A stretch of DNA of 64,000 bases from Alteribacillus sp. YIM 98480 (GCF_009765375.1 NZ_VTOK01000005.1:124001-188000), one strand, 5' to 3'. Counted from the stretch's first letter, positions 17,106 to 26,316 are shown. The notes: generated by a model not told the origin, from the sequence alone. Made by a program: numbers and translations.

Positions 17106-17167
17106 CTACTTTAGAAAAGTTTAACTTTGTTAAAGAATCAAAGGATAAGCAAAACTACTACGACTCT
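17106..17167 (+). repeat. Family-2 repeat, partial copy upstream of med
   Basis: TTTAGAAAAGTTTAACTTTG, then TTAAAGAATCAAAGGATAAG and CAAAACTAC as in the other copies; the hairpin and the 3' end are missing. Confidence 0.55.
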
Positions 17168-17202
17168 GCTTATTGCTTATTTTAAAAGGAGCGTTGTTGG
17201 TT

Positions 17203-18174
17203 ATGTTTTCAAACCGAAAATCCATAGGGGCCATAATCGTTGGATACACCGTTTTTCTGCTTCTTAGTGCCTGCAGTACAGATATGTCCACTGCGTCGTC
17301 AGACTACAAAGCTGCATTGCTTTTAGAAAGTACTATCGACGACGAGGGCTGGAATAACAAAGGATATCACGGCTTGTTGAATATTCAGTCAGAATTAGAT
17401 ATGGAAGTCATGTATGAAGAAAATATTTCGAGTCTTGGTGCAGTAAAAACTTCTTTAGATACGTTGCAAGAAGAAGGGGTAGGCCTTGTATTTGGCCATG
17501 GGAAGATATTTGCGAAGATGTTTGACGAACTGAGCGAAGATTATGCTGACATGCATTTTGTCAGTTTTAACGGTGAAGTATCAAACGAAAATGTAACTTC
17601 TATTCATTTTGATGGATATGCTATGGGTTATTTTGCTGGCAGGTTGTCTGGGGAAATGAGTGATTCAAACACAGTAGGAGTGATAGCTGCTCAGGAGTGG
17701 CAGCCGGAAGCAGAAGGATTTGTAGAAGGAGTCCAAACGAAAGATGCTTCTGTCGAGGTGATCAGCAGCCATATTGAAAGCTGGGATGACAAAGAAAAAG
17801 CCCTTCACACGTTAAATGATATGTTAGACAAAGGTGCGGATATTATTTATCCGGCGGGGGACGGATTTCATATCGAAGTGATTAATAAATTGAAAGAAGA
17901 AGGATTGTATGCTATTGGCTATGTTGGCGATCAATCAGATTTAGGCGAGTCTACCGTGTTGACGAGCACCGTACAGCATGTGGACGAAATGTATAGAATG
18001 GCAGCTGAAAAGTATCAAAACAATGAATTAGACAGCGGAAATATAACGGTTGATTTTCAAGAGGGGGCCATATCGATGGGAAAATACAGTCCGCGCATCC
18101 CAGAAGAAGTCCAGCAGCAATTAGATGAAGAGGTAGACGAATATAAACAAACAGGAGAGTTTCCAAACGAATAG
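17203..18174 (+). CDS. med: Med-like lipoprotein (BMP-family ligand-binding protein), competence regulator homologue
   Basis: 323 aa from the ATG at 17203 (AAAGGAG 11 nt upstream); nearby upstream TTG codons are possible. Signal peptide with lipobox LLSAC near residue 24. The body has the BMP/periplasmic-binding fold (YKAALLLESTIDDEGWNNKGYHGLL, then VSFNGEVSNENVTSIHFDGYAMGYFAG). B. subtilis Med positively affects comK expression. The following gene is comZ, as in B. subtilis, which supports the assignment over a generic nucleoside-binding protein. Confidence 0.85.
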   Translation: MFSNRKSIGAIIVGYTVFLLLSACSTDMSTASSDYKAALLLESTIDDEGWNNKGYHGLLNIQSELDMEVMYEENISSLGAVKTSLDTLQEEGVGLVFGHGKIFAKMFDELSEDYADMHFVSFNGEVSNENVTSIHFDGYAMGYFAGRLSGEMSDSNTVGVIAAQEWQPEAEGFVEGVQTKDASVEVISSHIESWDDKEKALHTLNDMLDKGADIIYPAGDGFHIEVINKLKEEGLYAIGYVGDQSDLGESTVLTSTVQHVDEMYRMAAEKYQNNELDSGNITVDFQEGAISMGKYSPRIPEEVQQQLDEEVDEYKQTGEFPNE

Positions 18175-18263
18175 ATCCGGCCCACTGCTCCTTGACGCTT
18201 TAGGTAGAAAAATGCTTGAATAATACATGAACATACTAGCAAAACGTTAAATGAGGTGTAATC

Positions 18264-18449
18264 ATGGATCAAGAATTAAACATGAGGTTTATGGAAATTG
18301 CGATGAAGCATGTGCAGGAAGGACGGGCTTTTTTAAATGAAAAGGGAATTGAACTAGATATGCATGATCTGCAGCCTGCTCTTGAAATGCTGATGAGTGT
18401 GATGAATGAAGCCTACAATATGGGCTATGACGATGCAAAGAAGGAATAA
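18264..18449 (+). CDS. comZ: ComZ competence protein
   Basis: 61 aa, ATG after GAGGTG. Small, acidic and helical, with LDMHDLQPALEMLMSVMNEAY near the centre, matching ComZ in length and pattern. In B. subtilis ComZ represses comG transcription and is co-transcribed with med; the 89-bp gap here is compatible with the same operon. Confidence 0.88.
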   Translation: MDQELNMRFMEIAMKHVQEGRAFLNEKGIELDMHDLQPALEMLMSVMNEAYNMGYDDAKKE

Positions 18450-18529
18450 TAGAAAGAGCGGCAGGTAACACCTTTCTTTTTTTGTCATATAGTGAAAATA
18501 TCTAAGAGAAAAAGAAAGGTTGTCACCTT

Positions 18530-18802
18530 ATGTACCCATATCTGTATCATTATGGCCCATATCGAAATAATGAGCACCACCAGCCTCCCAGAAATCCATA
18601 CTATCCGTTTATCCCATTTCTGGCAGGGCTAGCTGTTGGTCCTTTACTTTTTAACTATGGCGGTTACGGCGGGCCGTATTATGGTCCAACCTACGGTCCT
18701 CATTACGGCCCGACATTTGGTCCGAGCTATGGCCCGAGTTTCGGTCCCTCGTATGGCAATTACACCGGTTATGGTCCGCCGCCATTTACCGAAGACTATT
18801 AG
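18530..18802 (+). CDS. Tyr-Gly-Pro repeat protein, probable spore coat or surface protein
   Basis: 90 aa. A His/Pro/Tyr-rich N-terminus (PYLYHYGPYRNN), a short hydrophobic stretch FIPFLAGLAVGPLLFNY, then about seven tandem [Y/F]GP-T/S units between residues 48 and 80. Such Tyr/Gly/Pro-rich low-complexity proteins are typical of Bacillus coat or crust components, but no named family is certain. The ribosome region AAGGTTGTCACCTT before the ATG is self-complementary (AAGGT/ACCTT), which could hide the site in mRNA. Confidence 0.7.
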   Translation: MYPYLYHYGPYRNNEHHQPPRNPYYPFIPFLAGLAVGPLLFNYGGYGGPYYGPTYGPHYGPTFGPSYGPSFGPSYGNYTGYGPPPFTEDY

Positions 18803-18829
18803 CAAGTAAAAAGCTGTTGTTTATAATCA

Positions 18830-18870
18830 CTAACCTGCAAGGGCATCGAGCAGGTTAGTTTTTCTTTTTT
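18830..18870 (+). terminator. Terminator after the YGP-repeat gene
   Basis: CTAACCTGC (18830-18838) pairs with GCAGGTTAG (18850-18858), followed by TTTTTC and TTTTTTT. Confidence 0.85.
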
Positions 18871-18950
18871 TCGGCTATTAATAAGAGGGCAACCAATATT
18901 TCTCATAAGCTTTTTTGAGCACCTAGACGTATCTAGACAAAGCAAAATTT

Positions 18951-18979
18951 TTGGTTTAAAATTAAAACCAGGTCATAAT
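18951..18979 (+). promoter_or_regulatory. fabH promoter with FapR-like operator
   Basis: TTGGTT (18951-18956), a 17-bp spacer and CATAAT (18974-18979) form a SigA-type promoter. Overlapping it, ATTAAAACCAGGTCATAAT (18961-18979) matches the palindromic FapR site (ATTAGTACCAGGTACTAAT type) at 15 of 19 positions. FapR is the malonyl-CoA-sensing repressor of fatty acid genes in Bacillus. A related box precedes fabI in this window. Confidence 0.65.
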
Positions 18980-19119
18980 ATGAAGTATAAAATAAAGATT
19001 TTTCATAAGTCATATGAGGATTTACCTGCTTTGCAGTGAAATGACTGATTTATATGGTAATGCAGAGATAATAGGAAAAGTTATAGAAGAATTACCCGAT
19101 TAGAGGAGGAGCGTAATAC

Positions 19120-20055
19120 ATGCGAAATGCTGGAATCTGGGGTATTGGCAGTTTCATTGAGGGGCGAGAAATTACAAATACGGAATTCGAAAAGACGCTT
19201 GACACAAGTGATGAGTGGATACGTTCAAGAACTGGAATCGAACGAAGAGTGTTTGCTGAAGAGGAAGTAAACACCTCTGACATGTCATACTATGCGGCGG
19301 TAGAAGCATTAAAAGATGCAGACCTAGATGCCTCAGAAATAGATTTAATATTGGTTGCTACCGTAACACCTGATTATCCATTTCCGTCTGTGTCTTCCTT
19401 ACTGCAAGACAGATTAGGAGCTGAAAACGCAGCAGCTATGGATATTAGTGCAGCCTGCGCTGGTTTTATTTATGGATTGGCGACAGCGGATCAGTTTATT
19501 AAAAACGGAACCTATGAGCACGTGCTCGTTATTGGCGCGGAAAAATTATCAAAAGTAGTGGACATGAATGACCGCAACACAGCTGTTTTATTTGGAGATG
19601 GTGCAGGAGCAGCTGTGATGGGACCAGTAGCCGAAGGGAAAGGAATGCTCGCATTTGAGCTCGGTTCGGATGGGTCAGGTGCAATGCATATCCGTCAAGA
19701 CCCAAAGCTTATTATGAATGGTAGAGAAGTCTTTAAGTTTGCAGTTCGTCAAATGGGCGAGTCTTCCTTAAATGTTGTAGAAAAAGCAGGGTTAACAAAA
19801 GATGATGTTGATTTTCTTGTCCCGCATCAGGCTAATATACGTATAATGGAAGCGGCTCGAGAACGACTTGACCTTCCTAAAGAAAAAATGGCCGTTACGG
19901 TAAACAAATATGGCAATACCTCTTCTTCTTCTATTCCAATTGCTGTGGTAGAAGAATTAAAAAATGGTAAAATAAAAGATGGAGATCTTGTAGTAATGGT
20001 AGGTTTTGGTTCAGGGCTAGTATGGGGAGGAGCAGCTATTCGCTGGGGACGGTAA
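19120..20055 (+). CDS. fabH: 3-oxoacyl-ACP synthase III (FabH)
   Basis: 311 aa, ATG after GAGGAGGAG. It starts fatty acid synthesis by condensing an acyl-CoA primer with malonyl-ACP. The catalytic triad is visible: Cys in [14 protein letters not shown] (about residue 113), His in [13 protein letters not shown] (about 238) and Asn in [13 protein letters not shown] (about 268). It corresponds to B. subtilis fabHA by position, directly upstream of fabF. FapR-type control is suggested by the upstream box. Confidence 0.95.
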   Translation: MRNAGIWGIGSFIEGREITNTEFEKTLDTSDEWIRSRTGIERRVFAEEEVNTSDMSYYAAVEALKDADLDASEIDLILVATVTPDYPFPSVSSLLQDRLGAENAAAMDISAACAGFIYGLATADQFIKNGTYEHVLVIGAEKLSKVVDMNDRNTAVLFGDGAGAAVMGPVAEGKGMLAFELGSDGSGAMHIRQDPKLIMNGREVFKFAVRQMGESSLNVVEKAGLTKDDVDFLVPHQANIRIMEAARERLDLPKEKMAVTVNKYGNTSSSSIPIAVVEELKNGKIKDGDLVVMVGFGSGLVWGGAAIRWGR

Positions 20056-20100
20056 CCTCACCCTTTTATAGTGGAAATTCAGACAAAGGAGAGAAAGGAC

Positions 20101-21345
20101 ATGAGTAAAAAAAACCGAGTGGTTATTACTGGAATGGGATCTGTAAATCCAGTCGGACTGGATGTAAACACTTCATGGAAGAATATAAAAGCAGGGGTCT
20201 CGGGTGTCGGAGAATTAACACGTGTGAATAAAGAAGATTTTCCGATGAAAGTTTCAGCTGAAGTACAAGATTTTGATGCTTCGTCCTTTGTAGATAAAAA
20301 AGACGCTAGAAAAATGGACCGATTCACTCAATTTGCAGTAGCGTCAACGCTCATGGCTTTAGAGGACGCACAATATACCATTACAGATGATAATGCCCAC
20401 CGTATCGGAGTTTGGATTGGTTCTGGGATAGGCGGTATGGAAACATATGAGCAGCAATTTAATAAGTTCCAAGAAAAAGGCTACAAAAGAGTAAGCCCAT
20501 TCTTTGTGCCAATGATGATTCCAGATATGGCTTCTGGTCAGGTTTCCATTGTGACAGGAGCAAAAGGGATTAACTCTTGTACCGTGACGGCTTGTGCTTC
20601 TGGTACGAATTCTATTGGTGATGCTTTTAAAGTCATCCAGCGAGGAGATGCCGATGCGATGATCACAGGAGGAGCAGAGGCGCCTATTACCAATATGGCT
20701 GTAGCCGGTTTTTGCTCTGCAAAAGCAATCACAACGACTGAAGATCCAGAAAAAGCTTCTCGTCCATTCGATAAAAATCGCAGCGGTTTCGTAATGGGAG
20801 AAGGGGCAGGTATCCTGTTGATTGAATCATTGGAATCTGCACAAAAAAGAGGAGCAAACATTTACGCCGAAATAGTGGGCTATGGTGCAACAGGAGATGC
20901 TTATCATCTAACAGCTCCTGCTCCTGAAGGAGAAGGCGCCGTTCGTGCGATGAATCAAGCTATTGAAGACGCTGGCTTACAGCCGGAAGATTTTCAATAT
21001 GTAAATGCCCATGGGACAAGTACCCCTTACAATGATAAGTTTGAAACGATAGCAGTGAAAAAAGTATTTGGTGAGCATGCGAATGAATTGATGATGAGCT
21101 CCACTAAATCAATGACCGGCCATCTTCTCGGGGCAGCTGGTGCAGTAGAAGCGATATTTACGATTAAAGCAATGCAAGAAGGCACTGTACCGCCGACCAT
21201 CAATTATGAAGAAGCCGATCCTGACTGTGATTTGGATTATGTGCCTAACGAGCACCGAAAAGCTCCTGTCACAGGAGCATTAAGCAACTCTTTAGGATTT
21301 GGCGGCCACAATGCAACCTTAGCCTTCAAAACATTTGAAGAGTAA
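20101..21345 (+). CDS. fabF: 3-oxoacyl-ACP synthase II (FabF)
   Basis: 414 aa from the ATG at 20101 after AAAGGAGAGAAAGG; an earlier in-frame ATG lacks a proper site. Elongating condensing enzyme of the fatty acid cycle. The nucleophilic Cys is in [15 protein letters not shown] (about residue 163), with the two histidines in [12 protein letters not shown] (about 304) and [12 protein letters not shown] (about 341). It lies 45 bp after fabH in the same operon and is followed by a terminator. Confidence 0.96.
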   Translation: MSKKNRVVITGMGSVNPVGLDVNTSWKNIKAGVSGVGELTRVNKEDFPMKVSAEVQDFDASSFVDKKDARKMDRFTQFAVASTLMALEDAQYTITDDNAHRIGVWIGSGIGGMETYEQQFNKFQEKGYKRVSPFFVPMMIPDMASGQVSIVTGAKGINSCTVTACASGTNSIGDAFKVIQRGDADAMITGGAEAPITNMAVAGFCSAKAITTTEDPEKASRPFDKNRSGFVMGEGAGILLIESLESAQKRGANIYAEIVGYGATGDAYHLTAPAPEGEGAVRAMNQAIEDAGLQPEDFQYVNAHGTSTPYNDKFETIAVKKVFGEHANELMMSSTKSMTGHLLGAAGAVEAIFTIKAMQEGTVPPTINYEEADPDCDLDYVPNEHRKAPVTGALSNSLGFGGHNATLAFKTFEE

Positions 21346-21359
21346 CAAAAAAAGGGATG

Positions 21360-21391
21360 CGCTCTTTCCAGATTTGGAAGGGGCGTTTTTT
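21360..21391 (+). terminator. Terminator after fabF
   Basis: CGCTCTTTCCA (21360-21370) pairs with TGGAAGGGGCG (21375-21385, G-U allowed), then six T residues. Confidence 0.8.
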
Positions 21392-21496
21392 CTGACAAGC
21401 TGGGCGCTGTTATCGGAGTAAATTAAACAGACTTTTAAGGTTTATTTTTTTATTATTAAGCTTTAGAGTGATCCCGCCGATAGGAGGTTGTTTGTA

Positions 21497-21565
21497 TTGA
21501 TTACAAGTAGAATAACAGAAATTTATGAATACTTATATGGTTATCAGGCAGCAGTTCCATATTAA
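21497..21565 (+). pseudogene. 22-codon remnant with a strong ribosome site
   Basis: AGGAGG (21482-21487) sits 9 nt before TTG 21497, opening a 22-residue frame (ITSRITEIYEYLYGYQAAVPY) that stops at 21563. The sequence reads like the N-terminus of a longer protein, and neighbouring frames continue with coding-like words, so this may be a decayed gene. The family was not identified. The rest of 21566-21872 contains nothing I can support. Confidence 0.25.
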
Positions 21566-21872
21566 TTGGAAGTCCAAAGATTTACTTAGAGACTCTGTTT
21601 GTATCAACCAAACGAATACAACCAATAAAGATCCGGACAATCCAAAAAGTAAAAGAAAGAACAGATATAGTGTGAAAACTGTTCCAGCCTTTACGAAATC
21701 TTACTAAGTTGGTATTCTTTTCAAGTCAATTTTCAGACAGTGCCATAGGCAAACTAAAAAGGAAAACACTGTATTGTAGTCTTCAAGGGTTTCATGTCGC
21801 CCCCAAAACGTCCTTGAAGATAAATGTTGCGGCTGGAGTAAGCCTAAAAAAAATATATATTTAGCTGCTTAG

Positions 21873-22031
21873 TATAAGAAAAGGGTAAGCGCCTTGCTCA
21901 CGAGCGCCAAATCCTGTAGGGCGGCATATGGAAAGCTGATTTTTGCTTTCCATTGACGAACCGAAGGAATCTCGAGCGAGTAGGCGCTTGCGCTAGACAT
22001 GTAAAACGCGAAATATTTATCATTTCTTCCC
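21873..22031 (-). repeat. Family-1a dispersed structured repeat, copy 1 (minus orientation)
   Basis: ~160-bp element whose ends pair: AGCGCAAGCGCC near one end with GGCGCTTxCGCT near the other; inside are GCTCGAGATTCCTTCGGTTC and a GGAAAGC/GCTTTCC hairpin. Two further close copies are at 31447 and 32611. Confidence 0.85.
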
Positions 22032-22036
22032 CTTTT

Positions 22037-22082
22037 AAAAAAAAGACTGTTTCTGCAGTCGGTCATGACTGAACAGAAACAG
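22037..22082 (-). terminator. Terminator of the LCP gene
   Basis: Nested stems CTGTTTCTG/CAGAAACAG (22047-22055 with 22074-22082) and CAGTC/GACTG; on the minus strand a run of T residues follows. Confidence 0.8.
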
Positions 22083-22103
22083 CTTAAAAAATTTATTGTC
22101 TTC

Positions 22104-23168
22104 TTAGTATTCTTCCTCATCGTCTTCTTTTTCACTTTCTCCTGATGCGGTCTGCACACTTTCTGATGTCTTTCCATCAAAAAAGTTGTGCAGCTCTTCA
22201 CTATTTTCCTCCATATCTAGCTCCAGGACAGAGCCGGCATGGCTGTAGCTTTGATTGGTGTATGTTTCTTCCACTGGAATACGAAGAGTATTAATATCCT
22301 CAACTGGATTTAAAAGCACATCTTTTCCGAGTGAAAGCATTTTGCTAGTAGATACATCTGTCTCAAGATTCGGGCGAATTGCTCCGATGATTTGCGGGAC
22401 TTTTGTGACGCTCGCAAAAGATAGTAATTCATCTTTTAATATACCAAGGATTTCTTGCTGGCGTGCTACACGGCCGAAATCATTATTACTATCACTTCTG
22501 TAACGCACATATTCTAAAGTTTTATCCCCATCTAAATATTGGGTGCCTGGTTGAAAGTCAATGCTTACTTCTCCAGAGTTATCTTGATAATACATACGTT
22601 TTTCAATATCTACTTCTAACCCTTCTGGAGCCACGGTATCAACAACATCAACGAAACCATCAAAATTTACTGTGGCGTGATAATCGATATCAATGTCGAA
22701 ATTTTCTTCTATCGTTTCTCTTAGCAAATCGACTCCGCCATAAGCAAAAGATGCATTAATTTTATTATTTTGGTGCCCGGGTATTTCCACATAAGAATCT
22801 CTCATGATAGATGCCAGTTTGACATCTCCTTCTTTCGGATTTACATTGGCTAACATTATGGTATCAGTCCGAGCCGAGCCAGATTCTTCATTGTCTACAC
22901 CTACTAAGAGAAAATTTAGATTTTCTGAAGCAGCTTTCTGCTCCGCATCCTGGTTATCGTTTTCTGAAGCAAAAGTGCCAGAATCGGAGGCAGAATCTTT
23001 TGAAGAAATATCATTATTAAACTCATTTTTTTGGTTTTCATTAGCAAAAGGTTGTCCACCTTTTGAAAACGTTGATATCGCCGCTGCACCTGCTACAATA
23101 ATTAACAGCGTTAATACGAATATTTTTATCTTTATAGACGATGATTGTAATCTCTTTTTCTTTCTCAC
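22104..23168 (-). CDS. LytR-CpsA-Psr (LCP) family wall-polymer ligase
   Basis: 354 aa, GTG start after GAGGGGGG. A basic N-terminus and one membrane helix (about residues 14-31), an acidic Ser/Asn-rich linker, then the LCP domain: FLLVGVDNEESGSARTDTIML with the conserved Arg and Asp near residues 98-101, ASIMRDSYVEIPG, and YVRYRSDSNNDFGRVARQQ with the Arg-rich phosphate site near 220. LCP enzymes transfer teichoic acid or other anionic polymers from the lipid carrier to peptidoglycan outside the membrane. The C-terminus is very acidic. Which polymer it attaches is unknown. Confidence 0.92.
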   Translation of the reverse strand: MRKKKRLQSSSIKIKIFVLTLLIIVAGAAAISTFSKGGQPFANENQKNEFNNDISSKDSASDSGTFASENDNQDAEQKAASENLNFLLVGVDNEESGSARTDTIMLANVNPKEGDVKLASIMRDSYVEIPGHQNNKINASFAYGGVDLLRETIEENFDIDIDYHATVNFDGFVDVVDTVAPEGLEVDIEKRMYYQDNSGEVSIDFQPGTQYLDGDKTLEYVRYRSDSNNDFGRVARQQEILGILKDELLSFASVTKVPQIIGAIRPNLETDVSTSKMLSLGKDVLLNPVEDINTLRIPVEETYTNQSYSHAGSVLELDMEENSEELHNFFDGKTSESVQTASGESEKEDDEEEY

Positions 23169-23277
23169 CGTATTAACCCCCCTCAGACATTCAACCTTGA
23201 TTATAACAGAAGTTTTTACCTTATTTGAATATAAATTTACAATATAGCGTGAAAATCCGAGATTTTTCTACAGCATT

Positions 23278-25839
23278 TTACATTTGAGACTTAATATAGG
23301 CCAGTGCTTCCTTTCGATTGGTAATTTCACCATTTAAAAAGGCCTTTTCTAATTGAAACAAATATTCTTTAAAAGCAGGACCAGGTGTAAGGCCGGCAGC
23401 TTTTAAGTCATCCCCGTTTACCCAGCGCGGCAGCTTTTTTCGTTTCGTGCGATAAACGCGGACGATACGTGCTTTCCTTTGTTCCCCAGAGCTTTGCAAA
23501 GCCAAAAATGCAAGAAATAAGGCGTCATCATCAAGATGAAAAGCGAATTCATGAAAAGCTCCTTCAGAAGTAAACACATCGTCTGTAGCATCATTCATTA
23601 ACACGGCGAAATCACGTGCTGTTTTTTTCTGTGGTTTCGTAGCAGAGATTCTTTCAAGACGTTTTGCAGTCTCCTCGTTTTCGGTATATAAACAAGCAGT
23701 AATGAAAAACCACTCTTCTTTTATACTTAGTCTTCTTTCTTGTTGTTCCCATTTATTAAGAAGAAGGGAAAGGACTGCAGAGGTTTTTGTACTCCAAATG
23801 GACCCAGGCAGAAATTTGTTTAGTACTCCAAGCTCATGCAAACGTGACAAGCTTTCAGCAGGATTGGTTTCTTGAAAAATATGTTTCAATTCTGCGATTA
23901 CACGTGTATGGGACAAGGCAAAAATCGATGCCGCGGAGTGGCGTAAAAATGCTTCTGTTTCTTCATCCATCCGAAAAGAGAAGCGGGCTTCAAACCGGAT
24001 ACCCCGTAAAATACGGGTAGGGTCTTCAACAAAGCTGAGGTTATGAAGAACACGAAGGTTTTTCTTCTTTATATCTTCTAGTCCATTAAAATAATCAATT
24101 AATTCTCCAAACGAATCGGGCTCTAAGGAAGCCGCCATAGCATTCATCGTAAAATCACGCCGGAACAAATCCTCTTTGATATTTGAACGGACAACGGTTG
24201 GAAGAGCGGCTGGTTTTTCATAATACTCGGTTCTTGAGGTAGTAAAATCAAGTTTGGAGCCATTTTCTGTTTCTACGGATGCTGTTCCAAACGCTTCATG
24301 AGGCGTAACAGTTCCGTTTATATCGTCGGCAAACGCTTCTGCAAAAGAAATACCATCTCCTTCAATAACAATGTCAATATCTTCGCTAGGGCTGCCCAAT
24401 ATTAAATCACGAACAATCCCGCCAATAATATAAGCTTTCATATTCTTCGTTTCTGCAAGCGAACCTGCTTTCTTAAGCAAGGCAATAGTATCTTTTGGCA
24501 GCAGCGTTTCTATTTGTTCTCTTATATTTGCAGGTGCCCGGTTATCTTTTGAAGAGCGATTGTGCATATATTCAATGACATCTGTGCGAGAGACGATCCC
24601 GATAATTTTTTCATTTTCTATGACAGGGAGACGTCCAATGTTGTATTGAATCATGAGCTGCTGAATTTGTTCAAAAGATGTATGTTTGGTTATCGTTACT
24701 GGGCTCGTACTCATATAGCCTTTGACCGGAGCATGGCCAAGATTATGGTAATTGGCTTTATCCACATCGCGCCGAGAAATGATTCCAATTAATTTCCCGT
24801 TTTCATCTACAACAGGAAAGCCGTTATGTCCGTAATAAAGCATTTGGTTTTTAGCTTCATTAATCGTTGTATGTTGTAAAATGGTTTTCACAGGAGCAGA
24901 CATTAGAAAATCAGCGCGTACGGCAGTGGAAATGGATGTATGCAGCAGTTCCTTTATCTCTTTTATAATAGAAGAAATAGAACGTTTCTTAACGGACGCT
25001 GAAGCTGCTTTTTTGTGGCCGCCGCCGTTAAAATGTTTTATAACTGGCAGTAAATTCATTCGGTCTGAAGAAGACCGGCCAATAATAAAAATTTTATTTT
25101 TCATGCTAGTAACCGTAATCGCCGCATCTGCCCCGGTTGTTTCAAGAACCCTGGATGTAATAACATTTAAGTTACCGACGAAATGGTCAGCTGAAAGGCT
25201 TGCAATAACTATATGAAGCCCTTCTTCGTCTACGTTTTCAACTGAAGATAAATACGCTTGAAATGTTTCTTGTTCGATTGCGGTCAATGCTTCTTCTGAA
25301 AACTGCTGGACAAGATCAAGCTGCATCCCTTTTTCCTTTAAAAATACAGCTGCTTTAAGATCACGTACAGTTGTGTCTGGATAAACGAAAGACCCTGTAT
25401 CCGTATAAAGACCAAGTGCAAAAAGGGTCGCTTCATATGAACTAATTTCCATTTGCTGTTTGATTATTTCTTCAATCAATATCGTAACAGCTGCTCCTGT
25501 ATTTTCTACGACATATGTAACATGCTCCTGTTTATCCTCTTCTACAAGCGGATGATGATCATAAACCGTAATTGGGATATCAGAAGATAATGCAGATGGT
25601 GCTTCTGTACGGGAAAGATGAGCCGTATCGGTTAGGATGACATGGCTGACTTTCTCCCAGTCAATATGGTTTTCTGATAAAAAATGAAAGTTGTCCCGAT
25701 ATAAGGCTAAATAGTGACGAACTTGATCAGATTGCTGCTTAGGCAGCACCATGGCAGCCTCCGGATTGAGCTTAGAAGCTGCGACCATAGAAGCAAGTGC
25801 ATCAAAATCCACCTGGTCATGCGTTAAAATGATTTCCAT
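23278..25839 (-). CDS. DHH/DHHA1-CBS-CBS-tRNA nucleotidyltransferase fusion (probable A- or CC-adding enzyme)
   Basis: 853 aa. Domain order: DHH phosphoesterase (HDQVDFDALASM at residues 7-18, TDTAH near 71, DHHPLVEE near 93-100), DHHA1 (RSSSDRMNLLPVIKHFNGGGHKKAAS near 255-280), two CBS domains (about 313-370 and 378-432), then a class II nucleotidyltransferase head: IIGGIVRDLILGSPSEDIDIVI with the DxD metal site (about 472-493), RRDFTMNAMA (about 560) and EDPTRILRGIRFEARF (about 605). It should add the 3'-terminal CCA nucleotides of tRNA, wholly or in part. Fusions of this kind are known where CC and A addition are split between two enzymes, including Bacillus halodurans. Specificity here is unresolved. 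Confidence 0.9.
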   Translation of the reverse strand: MEIILTHDQVDFDALASMVAASKLNPEAAMVLPKQQSDQVRHYLALYRDNFHFLSENHIDWEKVSHVILTDTAHLSRTEAPSALSSDIPITVYDHHPLVEEDKQEHVTYVVENTGAAVTILIEEIIKQQMEISSYEATLFALGLYTDTGSFVYPDTTVRDLKAAVFLKEKGMQLDLVQQFSEEALTAIEQETFQAYLSSVENVDEEGLHIVIASLSADHFVGNLNVITSRVLETTGADAAITVTSMKNKIFIIGRSSSDRMNLLPVIKHFNGGGHKKAASASVKKRSISSIIKEIKELLHTSISTAVRADFLMSAPVKTILQHTTINEAKNQMLYYGHNGFPVVDENGKLIGIISRRDVDKANYHNLGHAPVKGYMSTSPVTITKHTSFEQIQQLMIQYNIGRLPVIENEKIIGIVSRTDVIEYMHNRSSKDNRAPANIREQIETLLPKDTIALLKKAGSLAETKNMKAYIIGGIVRDLILGSPSEDIDIVIEGDGISFAEAFADDINGTVTPHEAFGTASVETENGSKLDFTTSRTEYYEKPAALPTVVRSNIKEDLFRRDFTMNAMAASLEPDSFGELIDYFNGLEDIKKKNLRVLHNLSFVEDPTRILRGIRFEARFSFRMDEETEAFLRHSAASIFALSHTRVIAELKHIFQETNPAESLSRLHELGVLNKFLPGSIWSTKTSAVLSLLLNKWEQQERRLSIKEEWFFITACLYTENEETAKRLERISATKPQKKTARDFAVLMNDATDDVFTSEGAFHEFAFHLDDDALFLAFLALQSSGEQRKARIVRVYRTKRKKLPRWVNGDDLKAAGLTPGPAFKEYLFQLEKAFLNGEITNRKEALAYIKSQM

Positions 25840-25864
25840 CGGTTCATTCCTCCACCTTGCAGTA

Positions 25865-26143
25865 TTATCCGTTTTTTATGCTCATGATATAGTGATGAAA
25901 TTCATTTAAAGCAAAGGTCAAAATAGATTCTGTCGTGTTTTTTGAAGCGTCTACGCCTGCTTCATCAAAATATCGCATAATATCTTCTATTTGATCTTTT
26001 TGTTCTTTATATAAACGCAGATGAGTAAAATACGTCTCGTTTCCTAAATGTTTTGCTTTATTATTAATCTCACGAACGAGATCATCATAATCAGCCATTT
26101 TTTCGTAAAGTTCTTTTTGAAGATTTTCTCGATGAGTAGACAT
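25865..26143 (-). CDS. Conserved small cytosolic protein, unknown function
   Basis: 92 aa from the ATG at 26143, which is correctly spaced from AGGAGAG; ATG 26149 is too close to the site. Predicted to be helical, charged, with no export signal or metal motif. The sequence LQKELYEKMADYDDLVREIN and the acidic C-terminal half suggest a coiled or helical-bundle protein. It is upstream of the DHH-nucleotidyltransferase gene with a 25-bp gap, so the two are probably co-transcribed. Family not recognised. Confidence 0.65.
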   Translation of the reverse strand: MSTHRENLQKELYEKMADYDDLVREINNKAKHLGNETYFTHLRLYKEQKDQIEDIMRYFDEAGVDASKNTTESILTFALNEFHHYIMSIKNG

Positions 26144-26213
26144 AATCATCTCTCCTGCATAAATTAATAATGAAAAGTGCAAATCCCTTTCTAAGATATA
26201 AAAGGGTAGTGTC

Positions 26214-26316
26214 GAACAATCGTTACAAGGAAATTCATGAAGAAAAAAAGGGTTTCTAATCTGTAATCCAGAAATTTTCCCTATTTAATGGGAGAAATGC
26301 TATGTAACGATTGTTC
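26214..26316. repeat. 14-bp perfect inverted repeat bracketing a 75-bp spacer
   Basis: GAACAATCGTTACA (26214-26227) is the exact reverse complement of 26303-26316. The spacer contains an ATTTTCCC/GGGAGAAAT hairpin. It lies in the divergent gap 26144-26400; it could be two operator half-sites or a small terminal-inverted-repeat remnant. Confidence 0.5.

Noticed and set aside
18264-18449. ComZ start codon alternatives and a 60-aa antisense ORF
   Set aside because: The ATG with GAGGTG spacing gives the expected ComZ length; the antisense ORF lacks any signal.
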